Notes under the pieces: model-generated
The model's input: the letters and a program-made list of their open reading frames with translations, nothing else
Told to the model about the DNA's origin: nothing
Databases searched by the model: none
Position numbers and translations under genes: made by a program
DNA from: Mesorhizobium liriopis
GTDB taxonomy: Bacteria > Pseudomonadota > Alphaproteobacteria > Rhizobiales > Rhizobiaceae
Direction of reading: 5' to 3'
DNA length: 64,000 bases
Assembly: GCF_024053505.1 (NCBI RefSeq)
Contig: NZ_JAMXQS010000010.1
Span: 1 to 64,000 of the forward strand
Part shown: piece after piece, positions 41,805 through 51,625 of the stretch
How the letters are laid out: each line of letters begins with the position of its first letter
Numbering within the stretch: the stretch's first letter is position 1

Positions 41805-42743
41805 ATGCTCGATTGGGCGGGCTTGAGGGGACGAGGTGAGGTAAAGGCGGCGGAAGGCGCGCCTTCTGCGCCGGCGGTCATCAAACCCAAAGCCAGACGC
41901 GGCATCGCTTTGGCGCTCGGTGGTGGTGCGGCGCGAGGCTGGGCGCATATCGGCGTGCTGCGAGCGCTGGATGAGGCGGGCATTCGCGTCGATATGATCG
42001 CGGGTACCTCCATCGGCGCACTGGTGGGCGGCTGCTATCTCGCAGGCAAGCTCGATGCGCTGGAAGAGTTCGCACGCAACCTCACGCGACGGCGGATGCT
42101 CAATTTCATGGATTTCACGCTGCGCGGCTCCGGCCTGCTCGGCGGCATGCGCCTCAATGCGCGCATGGAAGACCATATGAAAGGGCTACGCTTCGAAGAC
42201 CTGCCGAAGCCGTTGGTCTGTGTCGCAGCTGAGATCCGCACCGGGCATGAGGTCTGGCTGTCGTCGGGTTCGCTGATCACGGCGATGCGGGCATCATACG
42301 CGCTGCCAGGCGTGTTCGAGCCGGTGATGTGCAACAACCGGATGCTGGTCGATGGCGCACTGGTCAACCCGGTGCCGGTATCGGTTTGCCGCGCCTATGA
42401 GCAGCCGGTCGTGGTCGCGGTGAACCTGCATTACGACCTGTTCAGCCGCGCGGCGATCATCCGGCATTCATCGGCGGAAGCCGAGACGCAACTGCCGGCG
42501 GAGATGCGCTTACGCGAATCGAAACTCGGCGTGCTGACGGTGATGGTGGAGGCCTTCAACATCATCCAGGACCGCATCACGCGGGCGCGGCTGGCGGGCG
42601 ACCCGCCGGATATCTCGCTGCAGCCGAAGCTCGGGCATATCGGCTTGTCGGAATTTCACCGTGCGGATGAGCTGATCCGCATCGGATATGAGACGGCGAA
42701 AGCGCAAGTCGCGGACCTGGCGAAGCTTCAGGAATTACTCTGA
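41805..42743 (+). CDS. Patatin-like phospholipase
   Basis: A 312-residue serine acyl hydrolase. GGAGG (41795-41799) lies 5 nt before the ATG at 41805, favouring it over the GTG at 41793. The oxyanion glycine run LALGGGAARGWAHIGVL, the nucleophile elbow AGTSIGALVGG and the catalytic aspartate in VDGALVNPVPV form the patatin Ser-Asp dyad. No signal peptide, so it is likely cytoplasmic or peripheral, in the RssA-like group. Its 3' end overlaps the convergent recJ by 9 bp. Confidence 0.93.
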   Translation: MLDWAGLRGRGEVKAAEGAPSAPAVIKPKARRGIALALGGGAARGWAHIGVLRALDEAGIRVDMIAGTSIGALVGGCYLAGKLDALEEFARNLTRRRMLNFMDFTLRGSGLLGGMRLNARMEDHMKGLRFEDLPKPLVCVAAEIRTGHEVWLSSGSLITAMRASYALPGVFEPVMCNNRMLVDGALVNPVPVSVCRAYEQPVVVAVNLHYDLFSRAAIIRHSSAEAETQLPAEMRLRESKLGVLTVMVEAFNIIQDRITRARLAGDPPDISLQPKLGHIGLSEFHRADELIRIGYETAKAQVADLAKLQELL

Positions 42744-44516
42744 CAACGCCGCGTCGCTGACGCGGAATTCGGCACGCCGCGCACCGTTCCAATAGTTCGC
42801 TGAGAGCGAGCCTGCGAAATGCAGCGGGCGGCCCATGTGGGTGCGGAAGAATTGGCCAAGCTCGGAATCGGCCGCGCGGAATGCCATCGCCTTGATGCGG
42901 CCGCCACCCTGCGAGGAAAGCTGAAGCTGGACGTGATTGGCGCCGACCACGCGCATGTCGGCGATGCGGTGTCGGGGCAGTGCGAAGGTCGGCGATGGAT
43001 GACCCGAGCCGTAAGGGCCAGCCTGCTCGATCTCGTCGAGAAGCGCGAGATTGGCGCCTTCGGCTGAGACTGCGGCATCAATCAGCAGTGCTTCCTCGGC
43101 GCGGATCTTCTTGACGGCTGCAGCGGCTTCCGCTTCGAAGAAGGCGCGAAGATCGCCAAGCTTCTCGCGACGAACGGTGATACCGGCAGCCATGGCGTGG
43201 CCGCCACCCTTTTCGAGCAGGCCGGTTTCAACCGCGCGACGGACAAGGCCGCCGAGATCGATGCCGGAAATCGAGCGGCCGGAACCGGTGCCGATGCCTT
43301 GCGGGTTGAAGGCAATGGCGAAGGCGGGGCGGCGGGCGTGGTCTTTGAGGCGCGAGGCGAGGAGGCCCACGACACCGGGATGCCAGCGCTCGCTGCCCGT
43401 GACAAGCACGCCGGGTCCCTCGCCCATCAATTCGGCGTCGGCTTCGGCCCGGGCTTCTGCAAGCATTACAGCTTCAAGCTCCTGCCGCTCCTTGTTGAGG
43501 CCTTCGAGCGTGAAAGCGATACGGTCGGCCTCGCCGGCGTCTTCCGTGGCAAGCAACCGGCTGCCGAGGGCCGCATCGCCGATGCGTCCGCCGGCATTGA
43601 TACGGGGCCCAAGGAGGAAGCCAAGATGATAGGCGTTCACGCGTTCGGACAGACGGCTGACGCGGCCGAGCGCGGCAAGGCCGAGATTGGCGCCGCCTGC
43701 AATCACGTCGAGCCCGCGCCGGACGAAGGCGCGGTTGACGCCGAGCAGCGGAACCACATCGCAGACGGTGGCGAGCGCGACGAGATCGAGCATCTGCATG
43801 AGATTGACGGGCTCGACGTACGGCAGGCGCTCGGCCAACACGCGGCGGGTGCGGACGAGCGTGAGGAAGACGACCCCGGCAGCGCAGAGATGGCCCTGCC
43901 CCGACAGGTCGTCGTGTCGGTTGGGATTCACGACCGCGACCGCGGCGGGCAGCGCGCCGCTGACCTGATGATGATCGAGCACCACCACATCGACGCCCAA
44001 TTCGTTGGCGGCAGCAATCGACTCCTGGCTGTTGGTGCCGCAATCGACCGTGACGATGAGCTTCGCGCCGCGCTCGACCAGCGCACGCATGGCAGCGGGG
44101 TTCGGGCCGTAGCCTTCGAAGACACGGTCGGGAATGTAGATTTCGCTCGAAACGCCATAATGGCGAAGGAAGCGGTGCATGAGCGCGGAAGAGGATGCGC
44201 CGTCAACGTCGTAGTCGCCGAAGATGGCGACGGGTTCCTTACGGAGGACGGCGTCAGCTAGGCGATCGGCAGCCTTGTCCATATCCGTCAGCGAGGACGG
44301 ATCGGGAAGGAGGTCGCGCAAGGTGGGGTGGAGGAAACTTTCGGCCTTCTCAGACGGAACACTTCGCCCGATCAGAACGCGCGCGATGGTTTCCGAAATG
44401 GCAGTGGTTTGTGCCAAGGCCAGCGCCTGACGCTCGCCGCGTTCATCCAGCCTCGGGCGCCAGGCAATGCCGTTGGCGGATTGCCGGACGCCGAGAAAAT
44501 TGCGTTTTTCTGCCAT
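42735..44516 (-). CDS. recJ: Single-stranded-DNA-specific exonuclease RecJ
   Basis: 5'-3' single-strand exonuclease used in RecFOR recombination and mismatch repair. ATG at 44516 (MAEKRNFLGVRQS) gives 593 residues; the open frame continues upstream into the spacer without similarity. DHH motifs are clear: IFGDYDVDGASSSALM, DCGTNS, VVLDHHQVSG and VNPNRHDD, with the DHHA1 signature GGGHAMAAGITV. It follows hom by 16 bp. In several relatives glpX lies between hom and recJ; here it does not. Confidence 0.96.
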   Translation of the reverse strand: MAEKRNFLGVRQSANGIAWRPRLDERGERQALALAQTTAISETIARVLIGRSVPSEKAESFLHPTLRDLLPDPSSLTDMDKAADRLADAVLRKEPVAIFGDYDVDGASSSALMHRFLRHYGVSSEIYIPDRVFEGYGPNPAAMRALVERGAKLIVTVDCGTNSQESIAAANELGVDVVVLDHHQVSGALPAAVAVVNPNRHDDLSGQGHLCAAGVVFLTLVRTRRVLAERLPYVEPVNLMQMLDLVALATVCDVVPLLGVNRAFVRRGLDVIAGGANLGLAALGRVSRLSERVNAYHLGFLLGPRINAGGRIGDAALGSRLLATEDAGEADRIAFTLEGLNKERQELEAVMLAEARAEADAELMGEGPGVLVTGSERWHPGVVGLLASRLKDHARRPAFAIAFNPQGIGTGSGRSISGIDLGGLVRRAVETGLLEKGGGHAMAAGITVRREKLGDLRAFFEAEAAAAVKKIRAEEALLIDAAVSAEGANLALLDEIEQAGPYGSGHPSPTFALPRHRIADMRVVGANHVQLQLSSQGGGRIKAMAFRAADSELGQFFRTHMGRPLHFAGSLSANYWNGARRAEFRVSDAALSE

Positions 44517-44532
44517 TTCGGGCGGCGTGCCG

Positions 44533-45846
44533 TCAGGCGGCGCGCTCGATGCGGATGACCTGCGGCTTGGCCGTGAGGTGACCATCGGCGGTCACACCGT
44601 CCACTGCCTTACGCACGGCAAACTCGGTGGTTTCATGAGTGACGAGGATGATGGTCTTTTCGTCGGTTCCGTTGCCATCGACTGCGCGCTGCACGATCGA
44701 TTCGAGCGAGATGTCGTTCTCCGCCATGCGCTTGGCGACGGCTGCGAAGACGCCGATGCGGTCGTGCACGGTAAGGCGGATGAAGTAGCCGCCCGCATGG
44801 GACTGGATTTCCGCTTGCTGATAGGGCGTCAACTCGTTGACCGGACGACCGAAGACGGGACCATGCTGGAAGCCGGGACGGCTCTTCGCGATATCGGCGA
44901 TGTCGCCGATCACCGCCGAGGCAGTGGCATTGCCGCCGGCACCAGGCCCTGACAGAAGCAGTTCGCCAAGGATGTCGGTTTCGACCGAAACGGCATTGGT
45001 GACGCCATGGACCTGCGCGATCACGGATGCAGTCGGCACCATGGTCGGGTGCACACGCTGCTCGATGCCGGTCGTGGTGCGCTGGGCGACGCCGAGAAGC
45101 TTGATGCGGTAGCCGAGATCGGCGGCGGCGCGGATATCGGCCTGCGTGATGTTCGAGATGCCTTCGAGATAGATGTCTTCGGCCGAAATGCGCGTGCCGA
45201 AGGCAAGGCTCGTCAAAATCGCCAGCTTGTGCGCGGTATCGTTGCCTTCGATGTCAAAGGTCGGATCGGCTTCGGCGAAACCGAGACGCTGTGCGTCGGC
45301 AAGGCACTCGTCAAAGCTGAGACCCTCGGCTTCCATGCGCGTCAGGATGTAGTTGCAGGTGCCGTTAAGGATGCCGAAGACGCGGGTCGGCGCATTGCCT
45401 GCGAGCGACTCACGCAAGGTCTTGATGACAGGAATGCCGCCCGCGACCGCCGCCTCATAGTTGAGGAGTACGCCTTGCCGTTCGGCGATCTCAGCGAGTT
45501 CCAAGCCGTGCGCGGCGAGCAGCGCCTTGTTGGCGGTGACCACGTGGCTGCCCGCACTGAGCGCGGAGATAACGGCTTCGCGTGCAGCCCCTTCCGCGCC
45601 GCCGATCAGTTCCACGAACACGTCGATCTCGGCCTCCCGGGCGAGTGCGACGGGGTTGTCGAACCACTGGACGGCGGAAAGGTCGAGCCCCCGATCCCGC
45701 GCGCGATCACGTGCGGAAACGGCGGTGATCTCGATCGGACGGCCGCATTGCCGGGTGAGTTCGGCTGCCTTGGTGGTCAGCACCTTGACGACGGCCGCAC
45801 CGACCGTGCCGAGACCTGCGATGCCGATACGCAACGGGTCAGCCAT
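44533..45846 (-). CDS. hom: Homoserine dehydrogenase
   Basis: NAD(P)H-dependent reduction of aspartate semialdehyde to homoserine, a branch point to threonine and methionine. The 437-residue product has the Rossmann motif GIAGLGTVGAAVV, the catalytic lysine region VVTANKALLAAHG, GILNGTCNYILTRM and a C-terminal ACT domain (RLTVHDRIGVFAAVAKRMAE) for feedback by threonine. It lies 30 bp after the aminotransferase gene in the same direction. Confidence 0.97.
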   Translation of the reverse strand: MADPLRIGIAGLGTVGAAVVKVLTTKAAELTRQCGRPIEITAVSARDRARDRGLDLSAVQWFDNPVALAREAEIDVFVELIGGAEGAAREAVISALSAGSHVVTANKALLAAHGLELAEIAERQGVLLNYEAAVAGGIPVIKTLRESLAGNAPTRVFGILNGTCNYILTRMEAEGLSFDECLADAQRLGFAEADPTFDIEGNDTAHKLAILTSLAFGTRISAEDIYLEGISNITQADIRAAADLGYRIKLLGVAQRTTTGIEQRVHPTMVPTASVIAQVHGVTNAVSVETDILGELLLSGPGAGGNATASAVIGDIADIAKSRPGFQHGPVFGRPVNELTPYQQAEIQSHAGGYFIRLTVHDRIGVFAAVAKRMAENDISLESIVQRAVDGNGTDEKTIILVTHETTEFAVRKAVDGVTADGHLTAKPQVIRIERAA

Positions 45847-45876
45847 GAACTATATCCTGAATATTGGTACTGAAAC

Positions 45877-47097
45877 TCAGCGCCGCGCTTTGAGCGGCAC
45901 CACATTATCGGCCTGTTCGCCGCCTTGCGACGACAGGAAGCGCTTGATGGACCGCGCCGCCTGACGCAGGCGATGCTCATTCTCGACGAGCGCAATGCGC
46001 ACATGGTCGTCACCGTGCTCGCCGAAGCCGACGCCGGGTGCGACCGCGACCTCGGCTTTCTCGATCAAAAGCTTCGAGAATTCGAGCGAGCCGAGCGAAC
46101 GGAACGGCTCGGGGATCGGCGCCCAGGCGAACATGGTGGCTCTGGGTGCGGGCACGTTCCAGCCGGCGCGCGCGAAGGCGTCCACCATCACGTCGCGGCG
46201 CTTGTGATAGATATTGCGCACCTCGGCGATGTCCTCGCCATCACCGTTGAGCGCAGCCGTCGCCGCAACCTGGATGGGCGTGAATGCCCCATAGTCGAGA
46301 TAGGATTTCACGCGCGTGAGAGCTGCGATGAGGCGCTCATTGCCGACCGCGAAACCCATGCGCCAACCGGGCATGGAGAAGGTCTTGGACATCGAGGTGA
46401 ATTCGACGGCCACGTCGATGGCGCCGGGCACCTGAAGGATCGAGGGCGGCGGGGCGGTGTCGAAATAGATTTCGGCATAGGCCAAGTCGGACAAGACGAT
46501 GATGTCGTGCTTCTTCGCGAAGGCCACGACGTCTCTGTAGAAGTCGAGATCTGCAACGAACGCCGTGGGGTTCGACGGGTAGTTGAGGATGACCGCCAAG
46601 GGCTTGGGGATCGAATGCTTCACGGCGCGCTCGAGCGCTGGCAGAAGCTCCGAGTCGGGAGCGGCTGGGATCGAGCGGATCACGCCTCCCGACATGATGA
46701 AGCCGAAGGCGTGAATCGGATAGGTCGGGTTCGGGCAAAGGATCACGTCGCCGGGCGCGGTGATGGCCTGCGCCATGTTGGCAAAGCCTTCCTTTGAACC
46801 GAGCGTGGCGACGATCTGCCGATCAGGGTCGAGCTTCACACCGAAGCGGCGCGCATAATAGTTTGCTTGCGCGCGGCGCAGGCCCGGAATGCCGCGCGAC
46901 GAGGAATAGCGGTGGGTGCGCGGGTCGCGCACGGTTTCCACCAGCTTGTCCACGATGCCCTTGGGCGTGGGAAGATCCGGGTTGCCCATGCCCAGGTCGA
47001 TGATGTCCGCGCCACGGGCTCGCGCGGCGGCCTTGAGCCGGTTAACCTGCTCGAACACGTAAGGCGGAAGCCGCCGGACCTTGTGGAACTCTTCCAT
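45877..47097 (-). CDS. PLP-dependent class I/II aminotransferase (AlaC / DapL-like group)
   Basis: A 406-residue fold-type I aminotransferase. The PLP lysine is in SMSKTFSMPGWRMGF; other cofactor contacts are IIDLGMGNPDLPTPK, LNYPSNPTAF and SDLAYAEIYF. Homologues upstream of hom in Hyphomicrobiales are annotated as LL-diaminopimelate aminotransferase or as alanine transaminase; the sequence alone does not decide. The context with hom suggests aspartate-family or alanine metabolism. Confidence 0.9.
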   Translation of the reverse strand: MEEFHKVRRLPPYVFEQVNRLKAAARARGADIIDLGMGNPDLPTPKGIVDKLVETVRDPRTHRYSSSRGIPGLRRAQANYYARRFGVKLDPDRQIVATLGSKEGFANMAQAITAPGDVILCPNPTYPIHAFGFIMSGGVIRSIPAAPDSELLPALERAVKHSIPKPLAVILNYPSNPTAFVADLDFYRDVVAFAKKHDIIVLSDLAYAEIYFDTAPPPSILQVPGAIDVAVEFTSMSKTFSMPGWRMGFAVGNERLIAALTRVKSYLDYGAFTPIQVAATAALNGDGEDIAEVRNIYHKRRDVMVDAFARAGWNVPAPRATMFAWAPIPEPFRSLGSLEFSKLLIEKAEVAVAPGVGFGEHGDDHVRIALVENEHRLRQAARSIKRFLSSQGGEQADNVVPLKARR

Positions 47098-47186
47098 GGG
47101 GCGCTCCTAGCGCGCGTGGTGGTGAAAACAGCTGAAAGCCTTCGGCGCTCTACACTGATTTGCCGAAGGGGTCGAGAAAGTGGATG

Positions 47187-47531
47187 TTACTCGGCTTCGA
47201 TGGCGTCGAGCGTCGCCTGACCGTGGGTCGCGGCAAGCCGGCGAAGCTCTGCGGGCGAGCGCGTCTGGCCGCCGGTGGCAGGTGCACCCTGCCTGCCCTT
47301 GGCTGAAGCAAGCTTGGCCTGCTGGGCTGCCTTTTCCTCATTGTTGAACTGCGGCGCGGCCTTCTGCGGGGGCACGTTCAGATTCGGAAACGTGCCGGTG
47401 TCGGTGGCGCCCGGAAAATTGGCCGCGTCCGTCGAGCCCTCAGGGATGTTGGCGCAGGCCGAAGCCAAAGATGCGGCCGTCAGTGCGGCTGCCACAGAAA
47501 AGGCACGACGAGGCTTTTTGAGAATGCTCAT
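47187..47531 (-). CDS. Small lipoprotein, function unknown
   Basis: A 114-residue protein with a lipoprotein signal: basic MSILKKPRRAF, hydrophobic stretch and lipobox LASAC near residue 25. The mature part is Pro/Asn/Gln-rich, then a charged Ala/Gln helix (NNEEKAAQQAKLASAKGRQ) and a short C-terminal helix (AELRRLAATHGQATLDAI). ATG at 47531 is used; GTG or ATG further upstream would add only a few residues. Divergent from phaC. No family recognised with certainty. Confidence 0.75.
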   Translation of the reverse strand: MSILKKPRRAFSVAAALTAASLASACANIPEGSTDAANFPGATDTGTFPNLNVPPQKAAPQFNNEEKAAQQAKLASAKGRQGAPATGGQTRSPAELRRLAATHGQATLDAIEAE

Positions 47532-47619
47532 TCTGGACACCATTTCGGGAACCGGAATTGGACCCTATCCGATTAAGCATGATAGCGTGTCAACCGGAGG
47601 ATCGGGAGGAAATCTGACC

Positions 47620-49446
47620 ATGGCCGACGCGCCACGGACCGAGGCCACGCAAGAAGAGGCTCAAGCGGAGCCGGGCCCCTATGCGATCAAGGATTTCGAT
47701 GCCTTTGCGCTGAACATGGCGCGTGCGCTCGAGCAACTCGGCAAGGCGGCGGGGAACTGGGCCGAGCCTCGCAGCAAGGGCGAAGCGGCGGGCGGCATAG
47801 AGCCGGCTACCGACATGGTGAAGACGCTCTCCAAACTCGCCGAATACTGGCTGGGGGATCCCTCGCGTGCCTTCGCCGCTCAGAGCAAGCTGATGGGCGG
47901 GATGATGTCGCTTTGGATGAACGCGGCGCAGCGCATGGCGGGCGAGAAGGTTGCGCCCATCGCGGAGCCCGATAAGGGCGACAAGCGCTTTCAGGACAAG
48001 GACTGGCAGGAACAGGCGCTGTTCGATTTCCTGAAGCAGGCCTATCTCGTGGTGTCGCGCTGGGGGTCGGAGCTGATCACGGACGCTGAGGGGCTGGACG
48101 AAAGGACACGGCACAAGGCCGAGTTCTATATGCGCCAAGTCTCGAACGCGCTGTCGCCTTCCAACTTCGTCCTGACCAATCCGGAACTATGGCGCGAAAC
48201 CGTGGAAAGCGGCGGCGAGAACCTCGTGCGCGGCATGACCATGCTGGCGGAAGATATCGCGCTCGGCAAAGGCGATCTGCGGCTACGGCAAGCGGATCGC
48301 TCGAGTTTCGAACTCGGGCGCGACATGGCTTTAACGCCGGGCAAGGTGATCGCGCGCTCGGAACTGGCCGAGATCATCCAATATGAGCCGGCGACGGACA
48401 CCGTGCTGAAACGCCCTCTGCTGATCTGCCCGCCTTGGATCAACAAGTTCTACATCCTCGACCTGAACCCGAAGAAGTCTTTCATCCGCTGGGCGGTGGA
48501 ACAGGGCCACACGGTATTCGTCATCTCGTGGGTGAACCCCGACGAGCGGCATGGAACGATGGCGTGGGAGGCTTACATCGAGCACGGCTTGCGCTTCGCG
48601 CTCGACACTGTCGAACAGGCAACGGGCGAGAAGAAGGTGAACGCAGTCGGCTACTGCGTCGGCGGGACGCTGCTGGCCGCCGCTCTCGCGCTGATGGCCA
48701 AGGACAAAGACCGCCGGATCAAGACCGCGACTTTCCTGACTACGCAGGTCGATTTCACCCATGCCGGCGATCTCAAGGTGTTCGCGGACGAGGAGCAGAT
48801 CGAGGCGCTCGAAAAGGCAATGGGCGTAAAAGGGTATCTCGACGGCAACCGCATGGCGACGGCGTTCAACATGCTCCGTCCGGGCGATCTGATCTGGCCC
48901 TACATGGTCAACAACTATCTGCGCGGGAAAGAGCCGGCGGCCTTCGACCTGTTGTTCTGGAATGCCGATGCCACGCGAATGGCGGCCGCCAATCACTCTT
49001 TTTACCTGCGCAACTGCTATCTCGATAATCGCCTATCCAAGGGCGAGATGAAGCTGGCGGGGCGGAAGATTTCACTGAAGGACGTGAGAATCCCCATCTT
49101 CAATCTCGCCACGCGCGAAGACCATATCGCTCCGGCACGCTCGGTCTTTGTTGGTTCATCGCTGTTCGGCGGCGAGGTGCATTATGTGCTGAGCGGGTCG
49201 GGGCACATCGCTGGTGTGGTCAATCCCCCCTCCTCCGGCAAATATCAATACTGGACGGGCGACGCCCCCGACGGGGATTTCAATCACTGGCTTGAAAACG
49301 CGACCGAACATTCGGGATCATGGTGGCCGCATTGGCAGAGCTGGATCGAAAGCCAGCATGCCAAGCGCGTGGCCGCACGCAAGCCCGGCGCAAGCACGCC
49401 TATTCTAGGTGAAGCCCCGGGCGAATATGTGCGCGTCAAAGCCTGA
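47620..49446 (+). CDS. phaC: Class I poly(3-hydroxyalkanoate) synthase
   Basis: Polymerises (R)-3-hydroxyacyl-CoA into PHA storage granules. The 608-residue product starts at the ATG at 47620 with GGGAGGA 9 nt upstream. The alpha/beta-hydrolase core has the lipase-like box GYCVGG with the catalytic cysteine, the catalytic aspartate in REDHIAP and histidine in GSGHIAGVVNPP. The long N-terminal region (PHA synthase N domain, about residues 90-260) is typical of class I. No phaA, phaB or phasin gene is adjacent; a candidate promoter TTGGAC-17-GATAGC lies at 47558-47586. Confidence 0.97.
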   Translation: MADAPRTEATQEEAQAEPGPYAIKDFDAFALNMARALEQLGKAAGNWAEPRSKGEAAGGIEPATDMVKTLSKLAEYWLGDPSRAFAAQSKLMGGMMSLWMNAAQRMAGEKVAPIAEPDKGDKRFQDKDWQEQALFDFLKQAYLVVSRWGSELITDAEGLDERTRHKAEFYMRQVSNALSPSNFVLTNPELWRETVESGGENLVRGMTMLAEDIALGKGDLRLRQADRSSFELGRDMALTPGKVIARSELAEIIQYEPATDTVLKRPLLICPPWINKFYILDLNPKKSFIRWAVEQGHTVFVISWVNPDERHGTMAWEAYIEHGLRFALDTVEQATGEKKVNAVGYCVGGTLLAAALALMAKDKDRRIKTATFLTTQVDFTHAGDLKVFADEEQIEALEKAMGVKGYLDGNRMATAFNMLRPGDLIWPYMVNNYLRGKEPAAFDLLFWNADATRMAAANHSFYLRNCYLDNRLSKGEMKLAGRKISLKDVRIPIFNLATREDHIAPARSVFVGSSLFGGEVHYVLSGSGHIAGVVNPPSSGKYQYWTGDAPDGDFNHWLENATEHSGSWWPHWQSWIESQHAKRVAARKPGASTPILGEAPGEYVRVKA

Positions 49447-49649
49447 CGGCCATCGCCTCGATCTGTGGAAAAGTGGCGTCACTGTGGCGCCCAAGACACG
49501 AAGCCGCCTTATTTGAAGCTTAGGTGGCACCACCCCGGGGGATTGCGGGGATCCGGCAGGTGTCGCGTCATGCAGACGTGACCCGTCGCTTCATGGGCCT
49601 TGCCGCAACTGCTTTCAGCGTGCGGCTTGGGAACACAGAGGGGACAGGC

Positions 49650-50834
49650 TTGAAGCCAGATCGAAAGCCCGCCGCGGCGGCACTCTCGCGGACTGCTCTC
49701 GCGCCGCTGCTTGCAATACTCCTTGCCTCTTGCACCTCTGCAAGCGGGCCGCAGCTTCAAACGGCGGGCGTTTCTCACTCCGGCGCGGCAGCGCTGAGTT
49801 CGGTCGAAACGAAAGCGGACGCGAAGCCAACGGTTACGGCCGAAGGCGATGCTGTACCGGCTGCCCAGGCCTTTGCCGAGGCTGCCGACAAGCCTCTCCC
49901 CGAGAAGGTCTCTTCAGCACCCGGCGCACGACCCGAGACAGCCGCCGAGGCGGCGAAACAGGAAAACTCTCAGACGCAGGTCGCGTCCGCCGAAGAGCCG
50001 GCCAAGCCGCAAGCCGTAGCCAGTGAATCGCGCCTGCCCACGGCACCTGCCGGCGCACCACCTCTGGTAGACAAGAACAAGGAAAGCTTCCTGTCCGCCT
50101 TTTTTGGTAATGGGGCGAACGGCAGCAAATCCGACACGACCACCAAGCCGCTGCTTGCCAGCGAGCGAGAGGCAACACCAGAGGCCATCCCGGCAGTCGC
50201 GGTGAAGCAGGACCGGATGCGTCCTCCGGGCTCCGGCTCTGTCGGTGAGAACGACGCGCCGAAGCCGATCATCCGGTTGGCTTCGGTTGAGAAGCCGATC
50301 TCGGCTTCCGCGACTAATCTGCAATATGACAAGGACAACCCTCTGCCCGGCGTCCGGCAGTCCTCGCTCTTTGAGATCAAGCGCAAGAGTGGGCTCAACG
50401 ACGACAGCGATGTGGATGTGAACGAGGACACGGTCGAGGGCGGGTATCAGGTCGCGTCGGCTTCAGGGCTTGCGCGCCTCGCACCGAACGGGCTTTTGAA
50501 ACAGCGTGAATCGGTCGACACGGCCTGTCTGAAGCCCGGCCTTGTCCGCTCTTTGAAGCAGGCTGAGGCGCATTTCGGGAAGAAGCTGGTGATCACGTCA
50601 GGCTATCGCAGCCCGTCCTACAACCGCAAGGTCAACGGTGCGCGCAAGTCGATGCATATGCAGTGCGCGGCGGCCGATATCCAAATGGCCGGCGTCAGCA
50701 AGTGGGAGCTGGCGAACTACTTCCGTGCACAGCCCGATCGGGGCGGCGTGGGCACCTACTGCAACACACAGTCGATCCACGTCGATGTCGGACCGGAGCG
50801 CGACTGGAATTGGCGCTGCAGCCGCAAAGGCTGA
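49650..50834 (+). CDS. Lipoprotein with C-terminal M15-type (DUF882) peptidase domain
   Basis: A 394-residue protein. TTG at 49650 is chosen because GAGGGG lies 6 nt upstream and the product then begins with a lipoprotein signal (LAILLASC lipobox near residue 26). A long Ala/Pro/Glu-rich, probably disordered region (about residues 30-270) precedes a C-terminal YcbK/D-Ala-D-Ala-carboxypeptidase-like domain with SGYRSPSYNRKV, the metal motif SMHMQCAAADI and SIHVDVGP. It likely acts on peptidoglycan from the outer membrane. ATG codons further upstream are possible starts but would hide the signal. Confidence 0.85.
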   Translation: MKPDRKPAAAALSRTALAPLLAILLASCTSASGPQLQTAGVSHSGAAALSSVETKADAKPTVTAEGDAVPAAQAFAEAADKPLPEKVSSAPGARPETAAEAAKQENSQTQVASAEEPAKPQAVASESRLPTAPAGAPPLVDKNKESFLSAFFGNGANGSKSDTTTKPLLASEREATPEAIPAVAVKQDRMRPPGSGSVGENDAPKPIIRLASVEKPISASATNLQYDKDNPLPGVRQSSLFEIKRKSGLNDDSDVDVNEDTVEGGYQVASASGLARLAPNGLLKQRESVDTACLKPGLVRSLKQAEAHFGKKLVITSGYRSPSYNRKVNGARKSMHMQCAAADIQMAGVSKWELANYFRAQPDRGGVGTYCNTQSIHVDVGPERDWNWRCSRKG

Positions 50835-50979
50835 AATTCGCTCTTCGCGTCGGATGCGGCCAAGCCGGTGACACGAATTCCGGTCACGTCGGAAGCCTTC
50901 GGAAAAAGTTTTCCAAAGCGACCGAATGCCTGTTGTGGTCGGCAAAATGTCTGCGTATAAGCCCGCCCACAAGACCTGC

Positions 50980-51055
50980 GCGCCCATCGTCTAGCGGTCT
51001 AGGACGCCGCCCTTTCACGGCGGAAACACGGGTTCGATTCCCGTTGGGCGTGCCA
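50980..51055 (+). tRNA. tRNA-Glu (TTC)
   Basis: 76 nt including CCA. Acceptor GCGCCCA pairs with TGGGCGT (first pair G-T); D arm follows TCGTCTAGCGGTCTAGGAC; anticodon stem CCGCC/GGCGG with loop CTTTCAC and anticodon TTC at 51014-51016; T arm GGGTTCGATTCCC. The CCA end (51053-51055) is encoded. Confidence 0.97.
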
Positions 51056-51148
51056 GTCTTGTGTTTCCACAAGTCGCTTTGAATGCGCTGGGTCGGAGCT
51101 CCGCCTCCCCTCACCAATTTTATTGCACTCATCGATATGGCGCTTCGT

Positions 51149-51625
51149 TCAATCGACTTCGCTGCCGTCGAGAGACAAGCGCATTTCCTTCACGTGCTGA
51201 AAGCCGAGGCCGAGATAAAGGCTCTCGCCTGCATCCGATGAGTTAAGCACCGCCGTCGTACAACCGATAGCGCGGAGATAGTCCATTGCGCGCTGCATGA
51301 GTGCTTTGGCGATGCCTTTGCCACGATGGGCATCATCCACGAATACGCTCCAGACATATCCGTTTGTGCGAGTCTCGGGCTTGAGGAGGTTTGGATAGTT
51401 TGCAGTTTGGAGTTGGCACGCGACAGAACCGACAGGTTCGCCTTCTATGAACGCGACAAACACTCCGAGCTTCTGACTCAAGCGGCCTTCGGCAATGAAG
51501 GCGCGGACCATGTCCTCGGCATCGGCGCGGTAGCGTTCGTGCGGAATTGCATAGCTTGCCCAAACGGCGAGGTAGTGAGACACGAGAATCGGGTCCTCGA
51601 CGGCTTCGATCTGCCTAATTTCCAT
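51149..51625 (-). CDS. GNAT-family N-acetyltransferase
   Basis: A 158-residue acetyl-CoA-dependent acetyltransferase if started at the ATG at 51625 (MEIRQIEAVEDP, preceded by GGGAG). A GTG at 51733 with GGGGGC upstream would add 36 residues without a recognisable domain. The acetyl-CoA loop is VFVDDAHRGKGIAKALMQRAMDYL; the C-terminal GESLYLGLGFQHVKEM is the usual last strand. Substrate unknown. Stands alone between tRNA-Glu and the exported esterase. Confidence 0.85.
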   Translation of the reverse strand: MEIRQIEAVEDPILVSHYLAVWASYAIPHERYRADAEDMVRAFIAEGRLSQKLGVFVAFIEGEPVGSVACQLQTANYPNLLKPETRTNGYVWSVFVDDAHRGKGIAKALMQRAMDYLRAIGCTTAVLNSSDAGESLYLGLGFQHVKEMRLSLDGSEVD

